This document shows positions 48,641-61,467 of a stretch of 64,000 nt of DNA, one piece after another. The notes below the pieces were generated by a model, which was not told the DNA's origin, did no database searches, and worked only from the letters and a program-made list of their open reading frames with translations. How positions within the stretch are numbered: position 1 is the stretch's first letter; the number at the start of each line of letters is the position of its first letter. Source of the stretch: Prostheceraeus crozeri (taxonomy: Eukaryota; Platyhelminthes; Polycladida; Euryleptidae); the NCBI GenBank assembly GCA_907163375.1, contig CAJQUW010007129.1:186001-250000 (forward strand). Reading direction: 5' to 3'. The position numbers were made by a program, and so were the translations under genes.

Positions 48641-50828
48641 TTAGAAAGCAAGGTATTGTTGTAGTTGCTTTTTTGCGACAAGAAAAGTTCTAGGGAAGCC
48701 TAGTACCGCAAGTTCTATGACATAGACAAATTACGTACATATGATTAATACATAACCGACATGTTCCGTCAGACTTTTAAGTTCAAGAACATCTGATCTC
48801 CGGCGAAAAAGTTTTGAGCGAAAATATTTCAATGAAGAAATAATTAGTGCAGCAAAAATCCGTCAACTGTACATGCTGGATACGAGTAAGCACTGATGGT
48901 TTTCCTGTCTATTCTGGATATCTGAAATTTCATAATGCCCGGCCGCGAAAGTCATCGTAAGATGAATGATTGTTTCCTATTCGTGCCAGAAAGCCTGTCT
49001 GAACCATCATAATTTGTAAATCCTAGACAATCAAATAACCATCACAGAAGCATCAGACGCTTTCATAGCGCATTTCAAAATTCTCTACCTGCATAATTCC
49101 TGCACTGCAAATATAAGTAGGCCCTAGTTAGCAGTATTTGTGAAACAGAGCTAAAATAATCTGTTGTTATCAATTAAGTCGTTCATAACGTCTTACATTT
49201 CTTATATGCAAGAACTGACAAAAAGCACTTCACGTAAATCATAGAATTTTGAGACTGGCATTGTGGAATCATTCTAAAAATTGACAGGAGAATTTAAAGC
49301 TGAAAACCTTGTGATAATGCGGTCCCTGGTTGGGAAGAAGAAGGAAATTGGGGGACTTGAAACCATAAATTATCTTCATTACAATTGGAGAAACCGATTA
49401 AAAGTGAAAAATAAAATTAATCATAATCATAATTCAAAATAATCATGCTGAATTAATCATAACAATATTCAACATAATTAACTAATCGCATCTAGTCGCA
49501 TCACAAATTTCTAATCAATTGCAGTGTAGTTTGAAGATCACTTAACAAATCGGAGTACCAACATCATTTCTAATGCTTACAATATGAATGGACGTGCAAC
49601 ACATGAATACACATGCATGTACTCTCGCATGTAGCACGTGGCGGCAAAACATCTGTCTCTTACAACTACACGTACAACGCAGGTTGTTCAGTTTGCAATA
49701 GGCAAGTATCGTATTTACAGCTGGACAGTGAGCAGGTATTATCATTGGATGCTGTTCGTATAGAATAGCACTTTCCTCATGAATCTGTCAATAGAAGGTT
49801 TTTGCATTGATGGATTATGATTTACAGCGTTAATTAATTCATTACTTGCATTAAATGCATGCAAAACGCTTTATTGTGAAATGCATGAATACAAGAAAAA
49901 TGCTTATCATGAAAACGCATTTGGTTCTATTCTGCTGATTTCATGTTAAACCAAATATTCTCCTCGGAAATCTAAAATATTTGAGTGTTGGATACATTCC
50001 ATCTTCAAATGAGATCAATCCCTTTTCTGGATTTGAGTGTAAATAATTATTACCGAAAGGAAAATATTGCTTCATGCAATATGCTTCGCACTGATCACTT
50101 AGCGCGCATTTCATCCAAGGAAATATTATCAGCAATTTTAATCGAGAGAAAATTCTGTCACATCAATTCATTGAATGACAATCATTTATTACGAAGTTAT
50201 TGGAGGAGTTCTTATCAGTCAAGTAGTAAACAATGGCAGCCGAATGTGATTATCCTCCTCTATAGTATTGTAAATAATGAAATTCAAACTCAACAAACTT
50301 TCCCATAGATGGATTGTCACATGATTAGAAAGCTGTTGTTGAAATGCTATTAAGTTGTTCCATTTGAGAAACTTTTGAAGATATCTAGACAAGAGACAGG
50401 AAAATTATAGTGTTTCCTTTTGTTTTACTATTGCTACATGGAAATGATAATGTCACTTGTTTGAAAAACCATTAAAAACAATTTATTCACAAGTGGTATG
50501 CAAGTCTTAGCAAGAAATCTCTCATTCTCTATTTCCTTTGATGTAAAGAGTATCCGCCTACAATTTCCAACTATTGGTCGGTCGATGCGATCACCAACAT
50601 TTTAAATACATTTCAGTGGATATCAAGTTTCGCTAAAATTCACTCATCCACAGCGCCAGTTCTTCACAGCTAACTTCGCCCTGCTCCAAACTGCCGTGCT
50701 AGCAGCCACTAATCTTTCCCCTCTTTGAAGGGCATTTGAACCGTTTATAGATACTATGTTGATGACAATTCGTGGTCATCTACAACCCCCTGAAATTTCC
50801 ATCAGCAAACAGCTGCTTGTCCGTTCTA
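48641..50828. other. no feature recognised
   Basis: AT-rich. A GC-richer patch at about 50640-50760 shows no domain. Confidence 0.5.
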
Positions 50829-52394
50829 CAGTCCGTTTCATAAAAAGTGGATCATCCTAAAATTTGACTAAATAAAACATAAGTATGATACAGAGAGCAT
50901 TTTTCATGTTATTTCATGTCCCTAATATATTTAAATGTCCTTATATAATCTGATAAGCTATGATACAGTAACGGTTCTTAAGAAGCTAATATTTTGTGGC
51001 CCTACCCTTATTGTCAATGACATTACCAATTCGTCTAGGTATTGATTCGATGATATCGTTGATTTTTGACTGATCTAACTTTCTCCACTCTCTTCTCAAC
51101 AGTGACGTAAGTTGTGATACGCCATCTGTAGGTAGCAGTGAACGACGAACGTTACGTTTTAGAATACTCCATACATTTTCTGTGGGATTCAGATCAGGAG
51201 AACGAGCTGGCCAAGATAATGTCCTAAGCCCTAATTGAGACTTGCATAAGTTGACTCTACTACTCCTGTGACACGTAGCATTATCATCCATAAATAAATG
51301 TGTGTGAAGTTCAGAGCGGCCATTGGTCCAAATGCCAGCCCAAATCAGTAGAGTCGCACCACCTTGTAGCCGGGGACGATGTAAATATCTCGGAATTTCC
51401 TGATCAGATTTTATCCATAATCTCAATCGACCATCACTATCCTTCAGACGGACTGATGCCTCATCAGACTAGACAACCGATCCCATTGATTTCGCCAGTG
51501 ACAATGACTCATTGCCCATCTGAGACGTCTTTTTGTATGCTGATCTGATAATTCGATCTGAGAGGGCCTCTTACAGCTCTTGAAATTCGACTCAATAAGT
51601 CTTCTACGAATAGTGGACTTAGAAATAGAAGAGTCTAGTGCAGCCATCTCAGTTAACGAGAGACTTGGATCAACTTTAACAAATCTCAAAATTAGGCGGT
51701 CTCTACGTTTGGATGTTTTGCGTGGACGGCCAGAGCCCTCTTTACCACAGAGTCAAAAATCATCATTATGCCATCGATGCACATGTGTGTGAGGGACATT
51801 TAGTCGCTTGCTTGTAGCTCGCAAAGAAAGCCCTAGTTCTAGCAAGGCTGACACTTTGCCTTTTGCGAATGCGATCTCGTTATTGTTCATTTGCTCTTTG
51901 TATTGTTTTCAACCGGTAAGAGATAGATTTCTAGCTGAAAGCAATCAGGAGTGCTGCCAACACCACCGCAACGAAGTCGGGAAGCTATGGAACATCAAGT
52001 CCAGTTACTCACATGTAGCAGTTACATTATTGTTGATAAATAATGGTGCTATACTGGCTCTGATTGACCGAATTTCTTTATTTTTGTTTTGCTTGATAGC
52101 TTTTGGTTTGTAGAAAAACATATTACATAACAAAGGAAACAGATGTAATTTTATAAGAGTGAGGTACGATTTTGTGTAACATTGCTAAATGAAGATCAAA
52201 TTATCTACTACTTTTTTTATCTATAACAGGAAAAAAACTCAATATTCATGCTTGAAATTTCCAACCATGGTATTAGTAAGCACAACTGACATATCTTCCA
52301 AATTTCAGAGAAATTCGTTCAAGTTTGGCGGAGTCAGACAAAGTTGAAGTTAAGGCAATGTTTAAGGGTGATCCATTTTTTATGAAACAATCTG
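50829..52394 (-). mobile_element. Tc1/mariner element, copy 2
   Basis: Bounded by TA at 50827-50828 and 52395-52396. The ends are CAGTCCGTTTCATAAAAAG and, in reverse complement, CAGATTGTTTCATAAAAAAT. Its 1566 bp match the copy at 59221-60356 closely over both flanks. Transposase on minus. Confidence 0.88.
50986..51890 (-). pseudogene. Tc1-type transposase pseudogene (copy 2)
   Basis: From the ATG at 51888-51890 the frame reads KGKVSALLELGLSLRATSKR, then a DNA-binding region with SKSTIRRRLIESNFKSCKRP. A stop splits the frame between the HTH and this part. The catalytic residues DD34E are seen in FMDDNATCHRSSR and SPDLNPTENVW, 34 residues apart. Between the first third and the second Asp the protein is shortened by about 60 residues (WTNGRSELH joins THLFMDDN). 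It ends NVIDNKGRATKY. Confidence 0.85.
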
Positions 52395-54691
52395 TACTAA
52401 CTTAAACAAAGAGAAAAGTCGGATTTCTATGTTAACGAATCTGCTTGTAAAACTCGTCTGCATTCCGTGCACAAACTTTCAGTGGTGAAAATTAACAGTT
52501 ATAAGGAGCAGTACGCCGTCTTATTCATTGTAATCTGCTTTGTGATTTATCGACTAATAATCATTGATCGAAAAAATAGCTCTTTCCTCATTTGAGCCAA
52601 CGGTAGCTATGACCTTTCTCGACGACTGATCAACAACATGATCAAAATTATTAATCAAAGGATATTTGTATGTGGAAAGGATGGTGCTATCAGCGATTAT
52701 CAAATTTGATTGCAATATAAATGCTTTTTTTAATCAATGAATAGGAATTGGAATTGCTGGGCAATAAATTAATAGACATCAATCAATCTATAGGTCTAAA
52801 ATTCTATAGCATGATATTTGACATTTGCGCCTTGATATTTGCTGCAAAAGTTGTTTAACAGTGAATGAACTCCTAGATTTTAGAATTGGGCGCGTGCGTT
52901 TCGCGTCCTTGTCTGGACTATTCAGAAGCAAAAAATTGTCCTGATGCTAGAATTCTCTGTGCGAGATTCTTCATGATCAAGTACTACGTGTCGGATATGT
53001 CCTTCAGTTGATATGGAAAAGGCAAAACAATTTTTTACTAAATATCTGAATGATGTAGACCTAATTTCAGCATAATTCAAAACTGTCACAACAAACAGAA
53101 TTTTCTTAAAAGCAAAAACATTCTATTGCACTATGAGCTCAAGTCAGTTAATTGCATAAGAAATTGATGCATGAATAGTGTGCCATCAAGTAGTTGAAAT
53201 TCAAAACTGAGCAATCATTTAGTTGACGTTGGAATGATGAGCAATTAATTAATTTAAATTCAATTAATTCAGCTTTATTAGACTCGTTCTAATCAGCCGA
53301 GGAATAATGCCGCTGTGTTTGATGGAGATTGGTTCCACGATTGTGAAGGCTAATGAAGCAAATGTACCGAAAATTGTCGTATTTCGAGTATTTAAAGCTC
53401 CTTGCAAGGATTAATTATTCTGTTTATTGTCTATATGAACAGGATGGAGGAAAGCTGGGACTGAAAAATATTGACCAGAATATTATTTTCCTTTTGGTTC
53501 ATGATTTTGGAAGAAAATTTGGCTTCTGTTTTTTTTTTAACTCTCCCGCATTCTCTTCAATAAGTGACAACCTTGAGATATTGATTCGTAGCTCTTAAGC
53601 TCACAGAGGGCGCCGTTCTTCCTCTAATTCGCTTATATAAAAGTATTTGGTAAAACGCATTCTTGCTGTCATGGACGAAAAGTTCCTTTTGCAACTTCAC
53701 CGCATCCCTTCCATGAAATCTGAAACTTTTTATCGTGACAAAGCTCCGAAAATCATATTTGCCAACTGGTTTTAGCGTGCAGCGACTTTACGCTTTGGCG
53801 AGAATCTCTCTCGTGTTTTCTTCATCAGAGGTTCACGTCTCTAGTTGAAATTAAGTCGAAAATGTTCTCCTCACTCTATCTATCCTCTGCAATCTCAAAC
53901 TCATTCGGAATTGCATGAATTTGGCAAAAATATTCTGATCAATCTTTTCTGCGTAATTTTATTCCACAGACTCCATTGCTTCAGATGCGATAGTATCATT
54001 TCGGTTAGAGTCTCAAGAGAGGTTTCAAAGCGAATTGACGGTGAAGAGGTAAACATTTGTTCATATGGTAGGATGACACCATTTAACTCAACTGTTGATT
54101 TAGTTGCCATAAATGTTTGCTAGATGAGGAAATTAGCGGCAGAGAATAAGTTACGGTTGTTATGGTAACTCTGTTGTTACTCAGACGAATAGAGTCAATA
54201 AAGTCAATAATTTCACTTTTTATTCAAGCTGAAAATTTAATGATATCCGTCATGTGCATTGTCTTTCCAAATATCAGAACGGATATCATTACGTGCACGT
54301 TCAGGCAGCTTCGCATTTATGAAAATAGACAAAATTGGTAATAGAAATATATGCTTCACGGGAGTTCTCGCAAATAATTCTGTAAGCAAAATGGTTTCTT
54401 AGTTCTGTGGTTCCCAATCTGGGGATAAATTACCTAGCAATCAATGACAGGTGAGGATGCAAGAATGAATCGATGTTTTGAAATTTGAGGTCTTGATGTC
54501 GCAGAGCGATTTTTCTAGATTTGGAATATAAAGTAATATACTCAAGAACCAGAGATAAAAACTGGGTAGTTACATAAATGTTGATATCCCTCTTGGAAGT
54601 CAGAGTCATATAAAGTATCACATCAGAAGTCGCAGTCGCATTCACGTTTTTAGCTGGAATGGAAGTCGGTTTGGCATCAAATTAAATTCTC
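52395..54691. other. no feature recognised
   Basis: AT-rich DNA; open frames at 53353-53598 and 53845-54123 carry no domain. Confidence 0.5.
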
Positions 54692-54810
54692 GTGTAGAGT
54701 CACAGCGTGCTGATTGTCACGCGTAGAGTCGCAGTCACGTCGATTGTCACGATTAGAGTCGCAGTCATGTTGATTACCAAGCATGGAGTCGCAGTCGCAG
54801 TCGCATCTCC
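54692..54810. repeat. 30-bp minisatellite, about 3.5 diverged units
   Basis: Units contain TAGAGTCGCAGTCACGT and end GATTGTCAC. A shorter GAGTCGCAGTCGCAGTCGCA run closes the array. Confidence 0.75.
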
Positions 54811-56678
54811 GTTGTTGTATCAAACATCACAAGTCACGTAGGAAATACATGCAGTTGATCCGCCTGATTCGTCATCTTACATGCAGGTTTTAATTTCAAT
54901 AGGCATATCTGTTTAGTCTACTAGGTTTAAGTCATTAGGTTTATATTTATAATTCAATACGCGACGAAAAGTGTGCATCTTCTCTAGATATGATATCGAA
55001 TGCGGAATTCTATCAAGAGAGCAACAATTGACACAAACTAATCCATCTATGGGAGCAAATGACTGGTTCCCATTTCTTTAGTCCAGTTGTTCTTCAAAAA
55101 CTGCCGGAGCAGGCGGCACCCTCTGAAGTGAGCATCCTCTTTACATCATGACTAAACGTTATGTAAATATTAGAGGAGATGCTGGTACATTCTTCACTTC
55201 AGCAGTGACGCTAGTATAGGAATATAAGAAGTGCTTGGTGTCTTTCTCATTTTAGAACTAATTCTTTAACAGTGTAAACGTGGAATCAAGGGCGATGGGT
55301 GCAGACCTACATTGTGGAAAGATCGCAATATTTTAGTGACTTGAAATACATAAAATAATCACTCCATCCTAAGAATACATTGCAGTTAAGATTCTCTAAA
55401 AACAAGAAGTCTAGGCACCAACATTTCTATAGCCTAGAGATATTGAACCATCCTTTTCACGACGCCAACGATTGAAATGACCATTTAATCAACATTTTCT
55501 TTAGTCGATTTATCGGTTATGCGCAACTTCTATGTTGTCATATTGCATAATTTAAGTGATCCTTCCGGTTTCTCATCAAAATCTGATTGACAATCACACT
55601 TTTATTATTCTCTCTCTTTCAGTTCTCTACGAAGGTCGCAGCAGTTATTTCTTACTTCCTCCGATTTGCATGTTGCTGATACACAAGACAATTGCTGCTT
55701 CGCTTAAGATACTGAGTTTTATGCCATGACTCGAGTAAGGAGCAATCATATTGCATGAATTATTCACATTTGATTTTGCAGGTGCTGCATTGAACGTACA
55801 AGTGAAAACAATAATTCAAAGAGATTGCGCAAAGGCTATGTTATTTACGGATTCAGTCGTTTATATTGACTTTTCTCTTAGAGAAGGAGGACATGAATAT
55901 CGAAGTTTCCATGTGCTCTCTAAAGATAAGAAGTCGTTCATTTCCATGCCGTATTCAACTCATTAAGAAGCACTTTCGTCATACATCACAACCAGCACGC
56001 TACAATTCTCTGAAAGAATCAAAATTTGAGCAGGTGCCGCGTCTCTCGCTAATCAAATTCTGTACGAACTGCTGCAGGTTTATCTGAGCGCACGATGAAA
56101 TATTCATTAGCTCAAACAGTGGCTCTGTAGCGATATTGGGACTCAAACTTTTCTGACATATCGTATTTCAATCTTTCGTTATTCGTGTGTGTTTTACCTG
56201 AGGTGGGATGTTTTCATGCACGACGCGCCAAAGTTTCATGACAGGCAGCTAGAGATGCATGACTTCAACCATTGATATTTCACCCTCAAGTCAAATATTG
56301 CTTCGAAAATGCTTTCAACTGAGAAATAGCGACTGTTTCGCTCTGGTTGTTGTACAGCATAAAGTGGTGAATAATAAATGTTGTGAAAATACTACTATTG
56401 TAATATTACTCGCATGTCATATTTGCCACTGATATCATTTTATTGACACAGCTATAAAATGAACAAATATTTGGCAAGATATTTGAAATTAAAATGAAAT
56501 GATTAAAAATTTCTGCGGGAGAGAATGCTGAATCCGTGTAGATATAATAGCATGATTGCTTAAAAACACTGACAGATGCTGTTGGATTGGACTGTAAGCA
56601 AAAACATGTTTTCCCGGAGGTGCAAAGTTTCAAACAGTGAAAAGACAAATTGCGCATCTGGAGCACTTGATTGCTTCA
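54811..56678. other. no feature recognised
   Basis: AT-rich. Frames at 55751-55966 and 55866-56087 overlap in different frames and show no domain. Confidence 0.5.
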
Positions 56679-56735
56679 TAGTTCAGTCGGTAGAGTGATG
56701 GCCTAGTCAATTGTGACAGTGCTATGTACATTGAA
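56671..56735 (+). repeat. tRNA-like SINE head fragment
   Basis: An A box TAGTTCAGTCGGTAGAG (56679-56695) resembles the one at 27786, but no B box follows. Truncated SINE or tRNA debris. Confidence 0.4.
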
Positions 56736-58223
56736 TGATAATGTCTGAAGAAAATGTAACTGTAAGACAGTGGGCGCATGCGCGACCATATGTGCATTGG
56801 CAGACTCATCAGAATGTGCTAATTTATAAAAGGATACTCCAGTTAAATATACTTTGAAAGTATATTGAATAGTAGGATATTCAAATCAACATAATTTTCC
56901 AAAAACAGAATATTTGATTTTCCATCGCTGTGATTTAAGCAATTTGTTCAAGTCTATCATATTTTTCATTTATTTATTTCTAAATAATTACTATAACTTT
57001 TGTGCATGATATTCTACATTGCCACTAACTAGAAGCTGACATTCTTTACGCAATGTTGTCTTTTCAATGCGCATGAGCATGTCACGCACTATACTTATGC
57101 TGCCATCTAAAAAATTTGGAAGTTTACCAGAATTACATAATTATTTGGCTATAAAATATCAACAGTCTGAAAATTTATGACAATAAGAGAGAAGTCATGC
57201 TGATCACTGAGCTAACATGCAAGATTTTGTTTTGAGCGAAATTACGTGTCCCCCGTCAATCAGCGGCCTCCCTTGAGTTTAAAAGCTTTAAAGAGGAATT
57301 ACTTTGAAAACTTAACCAGATAAAGTTGGTATCCATTACGGCATCCAGACGAAGGAGATTGTGAAAAGCGGCATGAAATTTCATCGCAAATGCTAAAAGA
57401 TACCGGCTGACAATGCTGTAGAAGCTTGCAACAGCACCCGACACCAGCACGTTGGATGAAACTTCGTATACACAATTTTGATTCTTTCTTGTGTTCACTA
57501 TGTCATTAATTTATAATTTGGATTTCGGCTTATTGACTAGAACCACGAACTATTCTTCTCACTTGCCACGTCGATAATTCAGTAGTGAAACAATTCCTCG
57601 TAAAGATAGGCCCTGATACAATCGTCACACGAAAATTTCAACATAGCTATAATTCAAAAAGCAAAGAGGTTTTTGCAACTTCTAAAACCCACGTTTTTGT
57701 TAAATTTTAGCCGGAAATCAATTGCCTCTTTCAATGCAAAAAAATGTTGCAGAAACCGCTTCTGTTTATTAAGTTCTATTTTGAAGCACTCCTTAGAGCA
57801 CATTTTTATGTTTGTTTAAAATTACACACTGTATATTCGATGTACATGCATGTCAAAGATTGTCCATTAGTCGGACAATGCATTTTTATTCATGTCAACT
57901 GTCATCAATTATCAATAATTGAAAACAAATTTAGCTACCAAGATGTCTAATCTTTTAATATCTCAGTAATTGACAAAAATAAGCTCATTTCATTTGGGAT
58001 GAAACTATAATGTAAGCAAATTAATAGAATATGTTTTGAAAACACAAACCGAAAACGGACATTTTGAGATAATATCAGTACTGTCGAGAGCAATTAGAAG
58101 ATTATGTAGGTTGTATGCAATTTTTCGTTGAATGAAATAATAATTGCATTAATGATAATGAAGATTGCAGGGTGCCAGTTCGCCTGGGCATAGAATAGAA
58201 AGATGTCCACTGCGGCACGGCTA
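56736..58223. other. no feature recognised
   Basis: AT-rich DNA without a supported gene. Confidence 0.5.
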
Positions 58224-58420
58224 AACCAGGATAGAAAAAACGCAGAGCAGCCTGTTGTGCAGTCCTTCAACTTGTTCAGCTATTCTACAGATTTGAAGCT
58301 ATTTTGGGTCATTCCGAGACTGACTGAAGAACCTTTGTAGGGCGAAACGCAGCGTCTACGGCTGCAAGGAATAATTTGTTCAAGTCTAAGGACATCTTCC
58401 TATTAATTATACTATGTAGA
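58224..58420 (+). repeat. hammerhead-type repeat, copy B
   Basis: Shares CGCAGAGCAGCCTGTTGTGC (58241-58260) with copy A at 35 kb, and a related tail (GGCTGC, TTGTTCAAG, AAGGACATCTTCC). The ribozyme core is listed separately. It is non-coding. Size and layout fit a retrozyme or a PLE-derived satellite, not a tRNA SINE, since no A or B box is present. Confidence 0.65.
58312..58372 (+). ncRNA. type I hammerhead ribozyme candidate
   Basis: Core residues are in order: CTGAAGA (58324-58330), stem II ACCTTTGTAGGGC, GAAAC (58344-58348), stem III CGCAGCG, and cleavage triplet GTC (58354-58356), with TACGG following. Outer stem I can close by ATTCC (58311-58315) with GGAAT (58368-58372), enclosing an internal loop as in type I ribozymes. 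Copy A and B together imply an ancestral stem II of GTCC-TTGT-AGGAC type. In copy B, stem II has an A-C mismatch and a G-T pair, so activity may be weak. Confidence 0.6.
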
Positions 58421-59220
58421 TTTCAATTTCATTGCTAAGCAATTAGATTTATCACATGAAATTTCGGCAACAAATAGTTTATTAATTTGAATATTGCTGA
58501 AACATTAAAGCACTTACTGTGATGCACTGTGATCAATTGGCTCAGTGAGTAATAATAAATGATCTAATTGACTCCCTTATGATTAATGAAGCAATGGATC
58601 ACATCAACTCACATACTAAATGCGCCCTTGCCTCGCAAGAAAAACACATCATCACCCTGGTTGTGACCAATTAATTAAAGCCTATTGACGATTACTGATA
58701 TTGAATGAAATGGCAGCTTTTCGGATCCGTTACAATATTTCAACAGAGGAAGCAACCCAACATTTAATGATCCTGTGAAATATTATCCTTTTACACCATG
58801 TTTTCAGAACGAAATGTTCATTGATTATTTCTGGTGCACTAACGTTAGAAAAGTGTAAGTAATGTGTCAAAAGTAGTGTTAATGAATGCCCTAAGATATT
58901 CAACTTAACATGGGAATTCGTATCACATTACTATGTTTAGAAAATAGTGACATATTCAAAATATCTATGTAAAAGTCAATGCACAAATTCCCCAAAAGAG
59001 GCTCGTCGAAGGACAGTCCTAGACTTCTTTCAAATTGAAATTTCAGCACGCTTTCCCTCGTCTACTTTTATGATTTTATTAGCTTCTACTGTGCTTTCAT
59101 AGTATATCTTATTTTAGAGAGATGAAATATAGTATTTAGCATGGATATCTTCTGCATCAATCATGACATGAACTAAGTCATGATTATCGGTTCATACATG
59201 GATATCAGCGGAGTATAATA
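58421..59220. other. no feature recognised
   Basis: AT-rich spacer. Confidence 0.5.
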
Positions 59221-60356
59221 CAGATTGTTTCATAAAAAATGGATCACCCTTAAACATCGCCTTAACTTCAACTTTGTCTAACTCCGCCAAACTTGAACGA
59301 ATTTCTCTGAAATTTGGAAGATATGTCAGTTGTGCTTACTAATATCATTGTTGGAAATTGCAAGCACGAATATTGAGTTGTTTTCCTGTTATAGATAAAA
59401 AAATAGTAGATAATTTGATCTTCATTTAGCAATGTTGCACAAAATCATACCTCACTCTTATAAAATTACATCTGTTTCCTTTGTTATGTAATATGTTGTT
59501 CTACAAGCCAAAAGCTATCAAGCAAAACAAAGATAAAGAAAATCGGTCAATCAGAGCCAGTATAGCACCATTATTCATCAACAATAATGTAACTGCTACA
59601 TGTGATTAACTGGACTTGATGTTCCATAGCTTCCTGACTTCGTTGCGGTGGTGTTGGCAGCACTCCTGATTGCTTTCAGCTAGAAATCTATCTCTTACCG
59701 GTTGAAAACAATACAAAGCACAAATGAACAATAACGAGATCACATTCACAAAAGGCAAAGTGTCAGCCTTGCTAGAACTAGGGCTTTCTTTGCGAGCTAC
59801 AAGCAAGCGACTAAATGTCCCTCACACACATGTGCATCGATGGCATAATGATGATTCTCGACTCTGTCGTAAAGAGGGCTCTGGCTGTCCACGCAAAACA
59901 TCCAAACGTAGAGACCGCCTAATTTTGAGATTTGATAAGGTTGATCCAAGTCTCTCGTTAACTGAGATGGCTGCACTAGACTCGTCTATGATCTGAATCC
60001 CATAGAAAATGTATGGAGTATTCTAAAACGTAACGTTCGTCGTTCACTGCTACCTACAGATGGCGTATCACAACTTACGTCACTGTTAAAAAGAGAGTGG
60101 AGAAAGTTAGATCAGTCAAAAATCAACGATATCATCGAATCAATGCCTAGACGAATTGGTAATGTCATTGACAATAAGGGTAGGGCCACAAAATATTAGC
60201 TTCTTAAGAACCGTTGCTGTATCATAGCTTATCAGATTATATAAGGACATTTAAATATATTAGGGACATGAAATAGCATGAAAAATGCTTTCTGTATCAT
60301 ACTTATGTTTTATTTAGTCAAATTTTAGGATGATCCACTTTTTATGAAACGGACTG
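59221..60356 (+). mobile_element. Tc1/mariner element, internal-deletion copy 3
   Basis: 1136 bp between TA at 59219-59220 and 60357-60358. The end sequences match copy 2. It is about 430 bp shorter than copy 2, because the centre of the transposase gene is missing. It lies inverted to copy 2, 6.8 kb away. Confidence 0.9.
59724..60199 (+). pseudogene. Tc1-type transposase pseudogene (internal deletion)
   Basis: The frame MNNNEITFTKGKVSALLE keeps the N-terminal HTH and KEGSGCPRKTSKRRDRL (AT-hook-like linker). After LSLTEMAALDSS it jumps to a region reading LNPIENVWSILKRNVRR in another frame and then NVIDNKGRATKY. Both catalytic Asp residues are lost while the Glu region remains. It can only be mobilised in trans. 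Confidence 0.85.
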
Positions 60357-60358
60357 TA

Positions 60359-61310
60359 GATTCTGTACAGAGACATGTCTTAAAGAGTAAGAATTGACCG
60401 GCGGCTGCGTCTGAGATTTGTTATGTCGCTTCATCGCCACGATCCTCTGGCATAAAATACAACGTAAAATAAACAAATTTAAATTTCTTGAACGCCCTCA
60501 TACAAACAAATATCTAATTTGTTTTTCTATATAATATCTCTAGAGGAATAAAGCACCTTTTCTGTCATGAAATAGCAATAGCCGGAGATACCTCTGGAAA
60601 AATGACATCAAAACATAATCACTCTGAGATATACTTGGATTTGGACGATTTCGAAATTAAAATTGCTGCCTGCAAACTGATGCCAAAATATTGTAAATTC
60701 AATAGTCAACGAAGGCTTGTCAATATTTTCAAAATTATTGGTCGATAGGTCATTAAACTGTCCTGTGAAATGCTCATAAGTTAATGTTGGTCAATTACCA
60801 GGGCTGTAGTTTAATATCGACAGACAAATAATGCTACACATGGAAATGTTCTACCGTAAATAAACAAAAAAAAATCAGAAACCTCTGTTTCTTCTAAAAT
60901 ATGAAACAAAACAATGTTCGATTTTCTGTGGGACGTTCATAAACTGACAAATTCTTTAGTCTTAATCACGCTAGGAGCAAGTGCATTGCATGCAGGTAAT
61001 TGTATTTGAAATGCAATCAAACACTTTTTTCAATGAAGTATCTCCACTTTAAATTTAAAAAGAATATCATGGGTTTTGCCCTCACATGCCACGAGTTTAA
61101 GACAATTAAAAATGATGCTCACCCTGTGATTGGCTGAGTGATCTTCAGACTGCACTCCCATTGGTTGACATTGGGGAGGCATTTCGTGATTGCTTTAGAC
61201 GGTATTTAGGAAAATTTGGTCTCTTGGGGAGCCCCTCTGATTTCAATGTTAGCATGATTCAATCATTTACAAAATTTATTAGATTATTTTTATTATTAAA
61301 TTTATTAGAT
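60359..61310. other. no feature recognised
   Basis: AT-rich DNA; frame 61161-61397 runs into the palindrome and is not supported. Confidence 0.5.
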
Positions 61311-61467
61311 TCATGCCACCTTACGATTCTCAAAGCGAAAAAAGTTAGTCAGCGCGCAAGAATTAGTAACTCGATAAAAATTGAGAAAAGACCTTGACTT
61401 TTATCGAGTTACTAATTTTCGCGCGCTGACTAACTTTTTTCGCTTTGAGAATCGTAAGGTGGCATGA
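61311..61467. repeat. near-perfect palindrome, 69-bp arms, 19-nt loop
   Basis: Arms 61311-61379 and 61399-61467 differ at about two positions. The outer end is TCATGCCACCTTACGATTCT and the inner end CTCGATAAAA. No clear target duplication. It may be a snap-back MITE or a de novo inverted duplication. Confidence 0.95.
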
